Positions 1-8,784 of a stretch of 57,721 nucleotides of DNA are shown one piece after another. Below the pieces are notes generated by a model that searched no databases, was not told where the DNA came from, and was given only the letters and a program-made list of their open reading frames with translations. Both the position numbers and the translations under genes were made by a program. Source of the stretch: RGIG426 sp045598965. Lineage in GTDB: Bacteria; Bacillota; Clostridia; Oscillospirales; Acutalibacteraceae. The DNA is taken from assembly GCA_045598965.1 (NCBI GenBank), contig JAZRVH010000032.1, positions 1 through 57,721 on the forward strand. Direction: 5' to 3'. Numbering within the stretch: position 1 is the stretch's first letter; every line of letters starts with the position of its first letter.

Positions 1-7
1 TTCATAC

Positions 8-98
8 GGAGAAGTACTCAAGTTGGTGACGAGGCGCCCCTGCTAAGGGCGTAGGTCGGGTAACCGGCGCGGGAGTTCGAGTCTCCCCTTCTCCGCCA
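8..98 (+). tRNA. tRNA-Ser (anticodon GCU)
   Basis: The acceptor stem GGAGAAG (8-14) pairs perfectly with CTTCTCC (88-94), followed by discriminator G95 and an encoded CCA (96-98). The anticodon stem 35-39/47-51 encloses a seven-base loop with anticodon GCT at 42-44, which reads AGC/AGU serine codons. The T arm GGGAG-TTCGAGT-CTCCC is intact (71-87). The long variable arm between 52 and 70 is the class II feature expected for tRNA-Ser. Confidence 0.96.
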
Positions 99-130
99 AA
101 ATCGCCGAGGCATCGCCTCGGCGATTTTTC
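99..130 (+). terminator. Intrinsic terminator after tRNA-Ser
   Basis: An 11-bp perfect hairpin, AATCGCCGAGG (100-110) with CCTCGGCGATT (116-126) around a five-base loop, runs into a T tract two bases after the tRNA CCA end. It should set the 3' end of the tRNA transcript. Confidence 0.9.
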
Positions 131-131
131 T

Positions 132-160
132 TTGACGGAGAAGGGGTAACGTGATATACT
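132..160 (+). promoter_or_regulatory. Sigma-A promoter for the CDF gene
   Basis: TTGACG at 132-137 and TATACT at 155-160 are separated by 17 nt, close to the vegetative consensus. It lies just after the tRNA terminator and about 40 nt upstream of the CDF start codon. Confidence 0.8.
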
Positions 161-202
161 ATATTATATAAACTTCTATTCCGTTTTTCGGGGGTGGACA
201 TA

Positions 203-1090
203 TTGAAAACAGAAAAGAATATTTTAGTGGCGTTTCTTTTGAATTTGGCGTTTTCGCTGTTTGAACTGATTGGCGGCATTTTCACAAAATCGGTGGCGAT
301 TTTATCCGATTCCATTCACGATTTCGGCGATGCACTTTCGATTGGCATTTCCTATTTTCTCGAAAAGAAAAGCCGCTTCGAGGTGGATGAGTCGCACACC
401 TACGGGTATTTGCGTTATTCTGTGCTCGGTGGGCTTATTACCACGGTGGTTTTGATTCTCGGCTCGGGAATTATGATAAAAGAGTCGATAGAACGGCTCA
501 TTCATCCCGTTGCGGTGGATTATTGCGGAATGCTTCTGCTCGCCGTTATCGGTGTGGTTGTTAATCTTGTTGCCGCATTCGTCACACGTGAGGGGGATTC
601 CTTAAACCAAAAATCGGTCAACCTGCATATGCTCGAAGACGTGCTCGGTTGGGCGGTTGTGCTGGTTGGCACTGTGATAATGCTTTTCACCGACGTCGGC
701 ATTCTCGATTCGCTGATGAGCATTGGCGTGGCGGTGTTTATCCTTGCATGTGCGATCAAAAACCTTGTGGAGATTGCCAGTCTCTTTTTAGAGAAAACGC
801 CTGCCGACGTGGATGTGGCACACTTGAAAGAGGAATTGCTTCACGTGGACGGCGTTTTGGACGTGCATCACCTGCATATTCGCAGTATGGACGGTGTGCA
901 TCATTACGCCACGTTCCATATTGTGACCGATTCCGATGACCTGCCGGCCTTGAAAGCGGCATTGCGTGCGGAACTTGCGGAGCATCATATCGTGCATGCG
1001 GTGATTGAGACTGAGGCGGAACGGTGCAACGACGTAGACTGTCATCCCGTTTTCTCCGAGGAATCGGAACACCACCACCATCATCACTAA
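203..1090 (+). CDS. Cation diffusion facilitator (zinc-type) efflux protein
   Basis: This is a six-helix CDF-family membrane transporter of about 295 residues that would export a divalent metal, probably zinc, by proton antiport. The first helix pair carries the DxxxD metal motif (D-S-I-H-D near residue 40), and a later helix carries HxxxD (H-M-L-E-D), the combination typical of Zn-transporting members. A soluble C-terminal domain follows and the protein ends in a natural run of six histidines after H-H-E-like residues. I prefer the TTG at 203, which sits 5 nt after GGGGGTGG, over the GTG at 194, which has no ribosome binding site. It is a single-gene unit with its own promoter and terminator. 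The family call is firm; the metal is inferred from the motif. Confidence 0.9.
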   Translation: MKTEKNILVAFLLNLAFSLFELIGGIFTKSVAILSDSIHDFGDALSIGISYFLEKKSRFEVDESHTYGYLRYSVLGGLITTVVLILGSGIMIKESIERLIHPVAVDYCGMLLLAVIGVVVNLVAAFVTREGDSLNQKSVNLHMLEDVLGWAVVLVGTVIMLFTDVGILDSLMSIGVAVFILACAIKNLVEIASLFLEKTPADVDVAHLKEELLHVDGVLDVHHLHIRSMDGVHHYATFHIVTDSDDLPALKAALRAELAEHHIVHAVIETEAERCNDVDCHPVFSEESEHHHHHH

Positions 1091-1095
1091 AATAA

Positions 1096-1124
1096 AAAAG
1101 CACCGTCTTGTGACGGTGCTTTTT
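1096..1124. terminator. Bidirectional terminator between convergent genes
   Basis: GCACCGTC (1100-1107) pairs with GACGGTGC (1112-1119) around TTGT, flanked by A and T tracts on both sides. It can therefore end transcription of the CDF gene and of the convergent membrane-protein gene. Confidence 0.88.
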
Positions 1125-1125
1125 A

Positions 1126-1716
1126 TTATGCTTTCAAAGCGATGCGGTAGGCGATGTATAAATCCAAAGCGAGGAAGAGGTGTTCGATGACCACGGCGTA
1201 AGGGATGACCGTTTCGCCGATTTGGAGCAACAGCGGGATGGCCAATAACACCAAAAAACAAACGGCGATTTTCGGAAGCTTTTGTGCTTTGGCGATCGCC
1301 ACAACGGTTTGTATGAAAATCAGCACCGCAAATGCCGCAAACGCATAAATGTCGTTGTGGGGGATGAGGTACAAAAGCGGAAGTCCCGCCAGATAGAAAA
1401 AGACCTCAACCACATAGACGGCTTTTGCGGATTTTCGTTCTTTTTTGTCAATGAACGTGGCAAAGACCAGTCCAAATCGTCTGACAGCCTCAAAAAGAAA
1501 TGGGTGAAGGATTGTCCACACCACGGCGTCGGCAACTCTGGATAAAGCGATTCCGTGGACGATAGAGCCGAGAAGTCCGGCACAGGCAACAATAAAAAAG
1601 AGCGTTGACCAATCCTTGCTTGCGTTCTTTTTTCGCAGAAGAATGGCAAACAGCAGTGCCAGTGCGGCAATCGGCAAGTCGGTAAATCCTTTTAAGGCTT
1701 CGTGTAGTTCATTCAT
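1126..1716 (-). CDS. Integral membrane protein of unknown function
   Basis: This 196-residue protein is almost entirely hydrophobic, with about six predicted transmembrane segments separated by short basic loops (R-K-K-N near 29, K-K-E-R near 92). I recognise no catalytic motif. The ATG has CGGAG about 8 nt upstream. It stands alone, convergent with the CDF gene and divergent from the pyrimidine operon, so context says nothing about function. It may belong to one of the small bacterial membrane-protein families without an assigned role. Confidence 0.75.
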   Translation of the reverse strand: MNELHEALKGFTDLPIAALALLFAILLRKKNASKDWSTLFFIVACAGLLGSIVHGIALSRVADAVVWTILHPFLFEAVRRFGLVFATFIDKKERKSAKAVYVVEVFFYLAGLPLLYLIPHNDIYAFAAFAVLIFIQTVVAIAKAQKLPKIAVCFLVLLAIPLLLQIGETVIPYAVVIEHLFLALDLYIAYRIALKA

Positions 1717-1825
1717 AGTATCACTCCGTTACATTCAGTATACCACATTCGTCAAGTATCGAAAATATGGCGAAAAGCGACACGATTTCCGACCGAATTT
1801 GCAACAAAAAACATAGGGGAAATTC

Positions 1826-1854
1826 TTGACAACCGATTGGCGGCGTGGTACAAT
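1826..1854 (+). promoter_or_regulatory. Sigma-A promoter of the pyrimidine operon
   Basis: A consensus TTGACA (1826-1831) is 17 nt upstream of TACAAT (1849-1854). Transcription should start near 1861, giving a leader of about 140 nt before pyrC. Confidence 0.88.
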
Positions 1855-1862
1855 ACAGAGGA

Positions 1863-1987
1863 TGAATTCTTTAAGTCGTTCCCGTGAGTTCGGCAAGATT
1901 CAAACAACTGAAATACGCAGCGTTTTGCGGCGTGTTGTTTTTGTGCGTGTTTGAGCCTTGCCGATTTATGGCAAGGCTCTTTTTTTG
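1863..1987 (+). promoter_or_regulatory. Probable PyrR-type attenuator leader with terminator
   Basis: The leader contains TTCTTTAA (1868-1875), then a short stem GTCG/CGGC around a loop with TTCCCGTGAG, and closes with AAGA. This resembles the PyrR-binding element of Bacillus pyr leaders (UUUAA ... UCCnGnGAG ... AAG). Downstream, GAGCCTTGCC (1953-1962) pairs with GGCAAGGCTC (1970-1979) and runs into T7, forming an intrinsic terminator just before the pyrC ribosome binding site. The CGGCAAG of the upstream element is complementary to CTTGCCG in the terminator's 5' arm, so an antiterminator mutually exclusive with both is possible. The terminator is directly visible; PyrR control is inferred, and no pyrR gene is in the window. 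Confidence 0.68.
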
Positions 1988-2001
1988 GGGAGGTGGACAC
2001 C

Positions 2002-3219
2002 GTGGAAAAACAAATCGTGAAGCAAATGAAAACGGAGTTTTTGCCCGCCGCTTTTGATGCTTCGGCGGAATTGTCCTCTCTTTTTCAAAAATATGCGGGT
2101 AACCCCTCCGCTGAAATAGCTGTTTTTCCCGGCTTTTGCGATGTGCATGTGCATTTTCGTGAGCCGGGTTTTTGTTATAAAGAAACCATTAAATCCGGCT
2201 CCATGGCGGCGGCACACGGAGGGTACACCACCGTTTGCACCATGCCGAACCTGAACCCCGTTCCGGATTGTGCGGAGCATCTGGCCACTCAGTTGGAGGC
2301 GATACACAAGGATGCGTGCGTGTCGGTTGTCCCGTATGGGGCGATTACCGTCGGACAAAAAGGGGAGTGCCTCGCCGACTTAAAGGCGATGGCGTCGCAC
2401 GTCGTAGCGTTTTCGGATGACGGGCGTGGTGTGCAGGCGGAGAGCCTTATGCGTGAGGCAATGCAAAACGCCGTCGTTCTCGACAAGTGCGTGGTTGCTC
2501 ACTGTGAGGATAATGCTCTTTTACACGGCGGATATATACACGCCGGAAGCTATGCCGCCGCCCACGGGCATAAGGGCATTTGCTCCGAAAGCGAATGGGG
2601 GCCTATTAAACGGGACTTGCGGCTGGCAAAAGAGACCGGTTGCCGCTATCATGTGTGCCATATTTCCTGCAAGGAGAGTGTGGCTCTTATTCGTGAGGCC
2701 AAGAAAAACGGGGTGGATGTCACCTGCGAAACCGCACCGCATTATTTGCTTCTTGATGAAAACCATTTGCAGGAGGACGGTCGGTTTAAGATGAATCCGC
2801 CGCTTCGCTCTGTTGAGGATCGAGAGGCTCTGTTAGAGGGCGTTGCGGACGGGACGATTGATATGATTGCCACCGACCACGCCCCGCATTCTGCCGAGGA
2901 AAAGGCACGGGGTCTTGCGAAAAGTGCGTTTGGAATTGTGGGACTTGAAACGGCGTTTCCACTTTTATATACGGGTCTTGTTAAGCCCGGCTTGTTGACG
3001 CTTAACAAGCTCCTCGACTTGCTGTGTGTTCAGTCACGCAATCGCTTCGGATTGCCGTTTAACGGCTATACGGTGTGGGATTTGAGTGCAAAAGAAACGG
3101 TTGACCCCGACACGTTTTTGTCGAAAGGGCGTGCTACGCCTTTTGCGGGTGCTGAGGTGTTCGGAAAATGCCTAAAAACCGTCTGCAACGGTGAGACGGT
3201 GTATGAAATCGGTTATTAA
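2002..3219 (+). CDS. pyrC: Dihydroorotase
   Basis: PyrC closes carbamoyl-aspartate to dihydroorotate, the third step of UMP synthesis. The protein is about 405 residues. The metal-binding motif D-V-H-V-H-F-R-E-P-G lies near residue 50, with downstream conserved histidines (V-A-H-C-E-D, H-V-C-H-I-S) and the A-T-D-H-A-P-H motif typical of class I dihydroorotases. The open frame extends upstream through the leader terminator, but the GTG at 2002 follows GGGGAGGTGG with proper spacing and lies after the terminator, so it is the likely start. It is the first gene of the seven-gene pyr operon. Confidence 0.95.
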   Translation: MEKQIVKQMKTEFLPAAFDASAELSSLFQKYAGNPSAEIAVFPGFCDVHVHFREPGFCYKETIKSGSMAAAHGGYTTVCTMPNLNPVPDCAEHLATQLEAIHKDACVSVVPYGAITVGQKGECLADLKAMASHVVAFSDDGRGVQAESLMREAMQNAVVLDKCVVAHCEDNALLHGGYIHAGSYAAAHGHKGICSESEWGPIKRDLRLAKETGCRYHVCHISCKESVALIREAKKNGVDVTCETAPHYLLLDENHLQEDGRFKMNPPLRSVEDREALLEGVADGTIDMIATDHAPHSAEEKARGLAKSAFGIVGLETAFPLLYTGLVKPGLLTLNKLLDLLCVQSRNRFGLPFNGYTVWDLSAKETVDPDTFLSKGRATPFAGAEVFGKCLKTVCNGETVYEIGY

Positions 3220-3254
3220 AAATCTACTATAATAAATAAACGGAGGTCTTTCAA

Positions 3255-6200
3255 ATGGCAAAAAGAACAGACATCAAAAAGGTATTGATTATCGGTTCCG
3301 GCCCGATTGTTATCGGTCAGGCGGCGGAATTTGACTATGCCGGTACGCAGGCGTGCCTCGCTCTCAAGGAGGAAGGTTATCAGGTCATTTTGTGCAACTC
3401 CAACCCGGCGACGATTATGACCGATACTGCCATTGCGGACAAAGTGTATATGGAGCCGTTGACGCTGGAATATATTGCGAAAATTCTCCGCTATGAGCGT
3501 CCGGACGCCATTGTTCCGGGTATCGGCGGTCAAACCGGCTTAAACCTTGCTATGCAGCTGGAGAAGAAAGGTATTTTGAAAGAGTGCGGCGTGGAGCTGC
3601 TTGGCACATCCAGTGAGAGTATTGAACGTGCCGAGGACCGGGAATTGTTTAAGGAAATGTGCGAATCCATCGGTGAGCCGGTTATTCCGTCGGAAATCAC
3701 CTATAATCTGGAGGAAGCCAAAAACGCCGCAAAGAACATCGGTTATCCCGTGGTGCTTCGTCCGGCGTTTACACTCGGTGGAACGGGCGGCGGTTTTGCC
3801 AACGACGAGGAAGAGCTTGTGGAAATCGGTACCAACGCCTTCAAGTTGTCTCCGGTGCATCAGGTGCTTATTGAAAAGAGCGTGAAAGGCTATAAGGAAA
3901 TTGAGTTTGAGGTTATGCGTGACTCGGACGACAACGCCATTACCATTTGCGGTATGGAGAATGTGGACCCGGTGGGCGTGCATACCGGTGACTCGGTGGT
4001 GGTTGCTCCGATTTTGTCTCTCAACGACCACGACTTAAAAATGCTCAACGACAGTGCGATTAAAATTATTCGTGAGTTGAAAATCTCCGGAGGCTGTAAC
4101 GTACAGTTTGCCCTTGACCCCAAATCCAGTCAGTATTATTTGATTGAGGTCAATCCCCGTGTGTCCCGTTCGTCGGCACTTGCCTCCAAAGCCAGCGGTT
4201 ATCCGATTGCCCGTGTTACGGCAAAGATCGCCCTTGGTATGGCACTGAAAGATATTCCGGTGGCGGGCGGTACAGCGGCAATTGAGCCGAGCCTTGACTA
4301 CATTGTGGCGAAATTTCCTCGTTTCCCGTTCGATAAGTTTGCTGATGCTCCGAACACCCTCGGCACGCAGATGAAGGCTACCGGCGAGGTGATGGGTATC
4401 GGCTCTACGCTGGAGGAATGCTTGCTCAAATCTGTTCGCTCGCTGGAAACCGGTGTGTGCCATTTCTATATGCCGAAGTTTGACAAATTGAGCGATGACG
4501 AGCTGTATGACTATATCAAAACCTTCCGTGATGATACGCTGTATGCGGTGTTCACCCTGCTTCGCCGAGGGGCTTCGATTGAAAAAATCCACGAGATTAC
4601 GGCGATTACCGAGTTGTTCCTTGAAGCGTTTGCCCGCATCGTGGAAATGGAAAATCTGCTGAAATCCAACGTCAATGATTTGAAAACGCTGAAAGCCGCC
4701 AAAATTCTCGGTTTTTCGGATAAATACATTGCGTCGCTGTGGAATTTGAGCGAGATTGAAGTCTATCAAAAACGCAAGCAAAACGGAATTACCCCCATTT
4801 TCAAAATGGTGGACACTCTGCATACCGGTAAATACATTGCCTATCTCTATTCGTCCTACACCGGCGAAAACGCCTCCCGCTTGACGGATAAAAAGAAAAT
4901 CATCGTGTTGGGTGCCGGCCCGATTCGTATCGGTCAAGGTGTGGAGTTTGACTACTCCACGGTTCACGCTGTACAGACCATCAAGCGTGCCGGCTATGAG
5001 GCGATTATCATCAACAACAACCCCGAAACCGTTTCGACCGATTACACCACGGCGGACAAGCTCTACTTTGAGCCGTTGACGCCGGAGGATGTGATGGCGA
5101 TTGTTGACTTCGAACAACCGGACGGTGTCATTGCCTCGCTTGGCGGTCAGACCGCCATCAACCTTGCCCAACCGCTGATGGATCGTGGTGTGAAAATCAT
5201 CGGTACGGATTGTGCCGCCATTGAGCGTGCGGAAAACCGTGACAGCTTTGAAAAAATATTGCAGGATTTGAACATTCCTCAGCCGAAAGGCCGTGCCGTT
5301 ACCAAAATCGAGGATGGCGTTGCCGCAGCGGCGGAAATCGGTTATCCGGTGCTTGTGCGTCCGTCCTTTGTTCTCGGCGGTCGTGCCATGCAGATTGTTG
5401 CCAACGAACAGCAGCTGCGTCACTACTTGAAAACAGCGGTGGAAATTGATGCCGATAAGCCGGTGCTTGTGGATAAATATATCCAAGGCAAAGAGGTGGA
5501 AGTGGACGCTATTTGCGACGGCAGAGACGTGTTTATTCCCGGCATTATGGAGCTTGTTGAGCGTACGGGTATTCACTCCGGCGACTCTATCAGCGTGTAT
5601 CCTGCGTTCTCTATTTCGGATAAGGTTAAGGGCGTGATTTTGCAATACGCTAAAAAACTGGGTCTTGGTATTGGCATTGTGGGTCTTTACAACATCCAGT
5701 TTATTGTGGATGACGACGAAAATGTGTATATCATTGAGGTGAATCCCCGTTCTTCCCGTACGGTTCCGTTCTTGTCTAAATCCACCGGTTACAGCCTTGC
5801 GGATATTGCTACCGAGGTTATTCTCGGAAAATCCCTTAAAGAGCAGGGGATCTTTGATGTGTATCCGGATGAGAAAAAACGTTTCTATGTTAAAGTTCCG
5901 GTGTTCAGCTTCAATAAAATCAAAGGGCTTGACGCTTATCTCTCGCCGGAAATGAAATCTACCGGCGAAGCCATCGGCTATGACGACAAGCTCAATCGTG
6001 CGTTGTACAAAGCGTTGCAAGCCGCCGGAACCCATTTGCAAAACTACGGCACGGTGTTTGTTACCGTTTCGGATAAAGATAAGGCGGAGGCGTTGCCGCT
6101 TATTCGTCGGTTCTATAACCTTGGCTTTAATATTGAAGCCACTGCCGGCACGGCACAATTCCTTAAAGATAACGGAATTCGTACTCACGTGCTTAAGAAA

Positions 6201-6428
6201 ATCAGCGACGACCCGGATGAAATTCCGAACTCTCTGCGTCAGGGTCACATCGCTTATGTTATCAACACCCGGGATATCGGTGCCACCGGTCAGGTGAGTG
6301 ACGGTATGCAGATTCGCCGTCTTGCGACCGAAAACAATGTGACGATGTTTACCTCTCTGGATACGGTCAACGTGTTGCTTGACGTTTTGGAGGAGACCAC
6401 GCTCACCATCTCCACCATTGATGCTTAA
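3255..6428 (+). CDS. carB: Carbamoyl-phosphate synthase large (synthetase) subunit
   Basis: CarB makes carbamoyl phosphate from bicarbonate, ammonia and two ATP. At 1057 residues it is the full usual length. The two homologous ATP-grasp halves are visible through the paired starts K-K-V-L-I-I-G-S-G-P-I and K-K-I-I-V-L-G-A-G-P-I (near residue 555), and paired E-V-N-P-R motifs. The C-terminal MGS-like domain that binds effectors follows residue about 940. The ATG has GGAGG 9 nt upstream. The glutaminase subunit gene carA, normally next to carB, is not in this operon or elsewhere in the window, so ammonia delivery must come from a distant carA or another source. Confidence 0.97.
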   Translation: MAKRTDIKKVLIIGSGPIVIGQAAEFDYAGTQACLALKEEGYQVILCNSNPATIMTDTAIADKVYMEPLTLEYIAKILRYERPDAIVPGIGGQTGLNLAMQLEKKGILKECGVELLGTSSESIERAEDRELFKEMCESIGEPVIPSEITYNLEEAKNAAKNIGYPVVLRPAFTLGGTGGGFANDEEELVEIGTNAFKLSPVHQVLIEKSVKGYKEIEFEVMRDSDDNAITICGMENVDPVGVHTGDSVVVAPILSLNDHDLKMLNDSAIKIIRELKISGGCNVQFALDPKSSQYYLIEVNPRVSRSSALASKASGYPIARVTAKIALGMALKDIPVAGGTAAIEPSLDYIVAKFPRFPFDKFADAPNTLGTQMKATGEVMGIGSTLEECLLKSVRSLETGVCHFYMPKFDKLSDDELYDYIKTFRDDTLYAVFTLLRRGASIEKIHEITAITELFLEAFARIVEMENLLKSNVNDLKTLKAAKILGFSDKYIASLWNLSEIEVYQKRKQNGITPIFKMVDTLHTGKYIAYLYSSYTGENASRLTDKKKIIVLGAGPIRIGQGVEFDYSTVHAVQTIKRAGYEAIIINNNPETVSTDYTTADKLYFEPLTPEDVMAIVDFEQPDGVIASLGGQTAINLAQPLMDRGVKIIGTDCAAIERAENRDSFEKILQDLNIPQPKGRAVTKIEDGVAAAAEIGYPVLVRPSFVLGGRAMQIVANEQQLRHYLKTAVEIDADKPVLVDKYIQGKEVEVDAICDGRDVFIPGIMELVERTGIHSGDSISVYPAFSISDKVKGVILQYAKKLGLGIGIVGLYNIQFIVDDDENVYIIEVNPRSSRTVPFLSKSTGYSLADIATEVILGKSLKEQGIFDVYPDEKKRFYVKVPVFSFNKIKGLDAYLSPEMKSTGEAIGYDDKLNRALYKALQAAGTHLQNYGTVFVTVSDKDKAEALPLIRRFYNLGFNIEATAGTAQFLKDNGIRTHVLKKISDDPDEIPNSLRQGHIAYVINTRDIGATGQVSDGMQIRRLATENNVTMFTSLDTVNVLLDVLEETTLTISTIDA

Positions 6429-6440
6429 AGGAGAGATACG

Positions 6441-7175
6441 ATGAAACAGGGACTTTTTACCGTAAAAGAAAACACGGCACTGAATGCCCTTGTATATCAA
6501 ATGGTTCTTGAGGGAGATACCTCGGACATCACCGGTGCGGGTCAGTTTGTCAACCTGCAATTAGCGGGGAAATTTCTTCGTCGTCCACTCTCCGTTTGCG
6601 ATTGCACAGAGGGAGAGCTCACCCTGGTCTACAAGGTTGTGGGGCAGGGAACCACGCAAATGAGCGAGATGAAACCCGGGGACACGGTGGACGTTTTGAC
6701 CGGGCTCGGCAACGGTTACGATGAAGCCGACGCCGGCGAACAGGTGTTGTTGCTCGGAGGCGGTGTCGGTGTACCGCCGCTGTATCTCCTTGCCAAACGG
6801 TTGCTCGCCGCCGGCAAATCTGTGTCGGTTGTGTTGGGTTTTAACAAAAAGGATGAGATATTCTTCGAGGAAGAATTTCGTGCTTTGGGTGCAACGGTTA
6901 CCGTTACCACCGCCGACGGCTCGTATGGGCAAAAGGGCTTTGTGACCGATGCGTTGCCCGACCGCTATGACTACTTTTACACGTGCGGGCCGGAGCCAAT
7001 GCTGAAAGCGGTTTACAAAGCCACCAACACCTCCGGTCAGTTCAGCTTTGAGGAACGTATGGGGTGCGGGTTTGGTGCTTGTATGGGTTGCTCGTGCAAA
7101 ACGGTGACCGGCTATAAACGCATTTGCAAGGATGGTCCGGTGCTTCGGAAGGAGGAAATCTTATGGGGAAAATGA
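6441..7175 (+). CDS. pyrK: Dihydroorotate dehydrogenase B, electron-transfer subunit
   Basis: PyrK passes electrons from dihydroorotate dehydrogenase to NAD through FAD and a [2Fe-2S] cluster. The 244-residue protein has the ferredoxin-reductase layout: an N-terminal FAD-binding beta barrel with R-R-P-L-S-V near residue 50, a nucleotide-binding G-G-G-V-G-V-P-P near 110, and a C-terminal cysteine cluster (G-C-G-F-G-A-C-M-G-C-S-C ... I-C-K-D-G-P) for the iron-sulfur centre. It directly precedes and overlaps pyrD, as expected for the heterotetrameric type 1B enzyme of Gram-positive bacteria. Confidence 0.95.
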   Translation: MKQGLFTVKENTALNALVYQMVLEGDTSDITGAGQFVNLQLAGKFLRRPLSVCDCTEGELTLVYKVVGQGTTQMSEMKPGDTVDVLTGLGNGYDEADAGEQVLLLGGGVGVPPLYLLAKRLLAAGKSVSVVLGFNKKDEIFFEEEFRALGATVTVTTADGSYGQKGFVTDALPDRYDYFYTCGPEPMLKAVYKATNTSGQFSFEERMGCGFGACMGCSCKTVTGYKRICKDGPVLRKEEILWGK

Positions 7176-8089
7176 GTGTGAACCTTTGCGGTATTCCTCT
7201 TGATAACCCGGTTATTCCCGCCTCCGGCACCTTTGGCTTCGGGTATGAATTTGCCGAGCTTTATGATATTAACTGCCTTGGCACGTTCTCGTTTAAGGGA
7301 ACCACAAAGGACTCTCGTTTCGGCAACCCCACGCCTCGTATCGCCGAATGCACCGCCGGAATGATTAACGCCGTGGGTCTGCAAAATCCCGGCGTGGATG
7401 CGGTGATTGAAAAGGAGCTTCCGAAGCTTGCTAAATGCTTTCATAAACCGGTTATGGCAAACGTGTCCGGATTCTCGGTTTCGGATTACGCCGAGACTTG
7501 CCAAAAGTTAGATAAAGAACCCCAGGTGGGCTGGTTGGAGGTCAACGTCAGTTGTCCCAATGTTCACGGGGGAGGAATGAGCTTTGGTACCGACCCTGCC
7601 GCCGCCGCCGAAGTGACCAGAGCGGTTAAGGCGGTGACCAAAAAGCCGGTGATTGTGAAGCTGTCGCCCAACGTCACCGATATTGTTGCCATCGCCAAAG
7701 CTTGCGAGCAAGCGGGAGCGGATGGAATCAGCCTTATCAACACGCTGCTCGGAATGCGGATTGATTTGAAAACCAAAAAGCCGGTGATTGCCAATACGAT
7801 GGGCGGTTTTTCCGGCCCTGCCATTTTCCCGGTCGCTTTGCGGATGGTGTATCAGGTTGCCCATGCGGTCGACATTCCCGTTGTCGGTATGGGCGGCGTA
7901 TCCTCGGCCGAGGATGTGGTGGAAATGATGCTGGCAGGAGCGACAGCGGTGGAAATCGGTGCCGCCAACCTTGTAAACCCCTTTGCGTGTCGGGACATCG
8001 TGGCGGATTTGCCGCAGGTGATGGAACGGTACGGCATTGAAAATCTTTCGGATATCATTAAAGGAGTATCGTTATGGGAAAAGACGTGA
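7163..8089 (+). CDS. pyrD: Dihydroorotate dehydrogenase, type 1B catalytic subunit
   Basis: PyrD oxidises dihydroorotate to orotate with FMN, working with PyrK. The protein is about 308 residues with the TIM-barrel family features. These include the N-P-V-I-P-A-S-G-T-F-G start and the active-site N-V-S-C-P-N segment, whose cysteine is the catalytic base of class 1 enzymes. G-M-G-G-V-S and the phosphate-binding G-A-x-x-V-E-I-G region follow towards the C terminus. The ATG at 7163 is 7 nt after GGAGG and overlaps the pyrK stop codon by 13 nt, suggesting translational coupling. Confidence 0.95.
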   Translation: MGKMSVNLCGIPLDNPVIPASGTFGFGYEFAELYDINCLGTFSFKGTTKDSRFGNPTPRIAECTAGMINAVGLQNPGVDAVIEKELPKLAKCFHKPVMANVSGFSVSDYAETCQKLDKEPQVGWLEVNVSCPNVHGGGMSFGTDPAAAAEVTRAVKAVTKKPVIVKLSPNVTDIVAIAKACEQAGADGISLINTLLGMRIDLKTKKPVIANTMGGFSGPAIFPVALRMVYQVAHAVDIPVVGMGGVSSAEDVVEMMLAGATAVEIGAANLVNPFACRDIVADLPQVMERYGIENLSDIIKGVSLWEKT

Positions 8090-8772
8090 TTGTAGCGTGC
8101 GATTTCGCCTCTGCGGACGAGACGTATGCTTTTTTAGATAAGTTTACCGAAAAAAAACCTTTTGTGAAAATTGGAATGGAGCTGTTCTATGCGGAGGGCC
8201 CTGCGATTGTGCGAGAGCTGAAAGCCAGAGGACACAAGATTTTCCTTGACTTAAAGCTTCATGATATTCCGAATACCGTCAAAAAATCTATGGCGGTGTT
8301 GTCTCGCTTGGATGTGGATATTACGAACCTGCATGCGGCGGGTACCACAAGAATGATGCAGGCGGCTCTTGAGGGTCTAACTCGGCCGGATGGCAGTCGA
8401 CCGCTTTTGATTGCCGTGACCCAGTTGACCTCTACCGACCAGGAAAGTATGGAAAACGATTTGCTCATTAAAGAGCCTATTGACCGTGTGGTGATGCACT
8501 ATGCCCAAAACGCAAAAAATGCAGGGCTTGACGGTGTGGTTTGTTCGCCGCTGGAAGCGGGAAAGGTTCACGACACTTGCGGCAAAGCGTTTTTAACCAT
8601 TACGCCCGGCGTGCGGTTTGCCGACGGGGATATGGGAGACCAAAAACGGGTGATGACCCCTGCGGATGCTAAGGCAATCGGCTCGGATTACATTGTGGTA
8701 GGACGTCCTATCACCGCCGCTGAAAACCCGGTGGCGGCGTACGAGCGTTGCCTTGCAGAATTTGTAGATTGA
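8074..8772 (+). CDS. pyrF: Orotidine 5'-phosphate decarboxylase
   Basis: PyrF decarboxylates OMP to UMP, the last step of the pathway. The 232-residue length fits the family. It has the substrate-lysine motif V-A-C-D-F-A near residue 5, the catalytic D-L-K-L-H-D-I-P-N-T segment near residue 63 and a late V-V-G-R-P-I phosphate-binding loop. The start overlaps the end of pyrD by 16 nt behind AAAGGAG. It shares the operon with all other UMP genes. Confidence 0.96.
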   Translation: MGKDVIVACDFASADETYAFLDKFTEKKPFVKIGMELFYAEGPAIVRELKARGHKIFLDLKLHDIPNTVKKSMAVLSRLDVDITNLHAAGTTRMMQAALEGLTRPDGSRPLLIAVTQLTSTDQESMENDLLIKEPIDRVVMHYAQNAKNAGLDGVVCSPLEAGKVHDTCGKAFLTITPGVRFADGDMGDQKRVMTPADAKAIGSDYIVVGRPITAAENPVAAYERCLAEFVD

Positions 8773-8784
8773 GGAGAGAGAACC

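Noticed and set aside
1073..1090. Engineered His tag on the CDF protein
   Set aside because: The histidines follow a histidine-rich natural tail with acidic residues, metal-binding tails are common in CDF proteins, and no vector sequence flanks the gene.
1951..2001. Longer N terminus for pyrC
   Set aside because: The extra codons lie within the attenuator terminator; the GTG at 2002 has the ribosome binding site.
3228..3233. TATAAT as a promoter for carB
   Set aside because: No acceptable -35 element lies 16-18 nt upstream; carB is best read from the pyrC promoter.
4035..6560. 841-residue open frame on the minus strand inside carB
   Set aside because: It is a codon-bias shadow of carB: the plus-strand product is a full, motif-complete CarB, and the minus frame has no recognisable domain or ribosome binding site. 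The same holds for long minus frames inside purL, fhs and the BMP gene.
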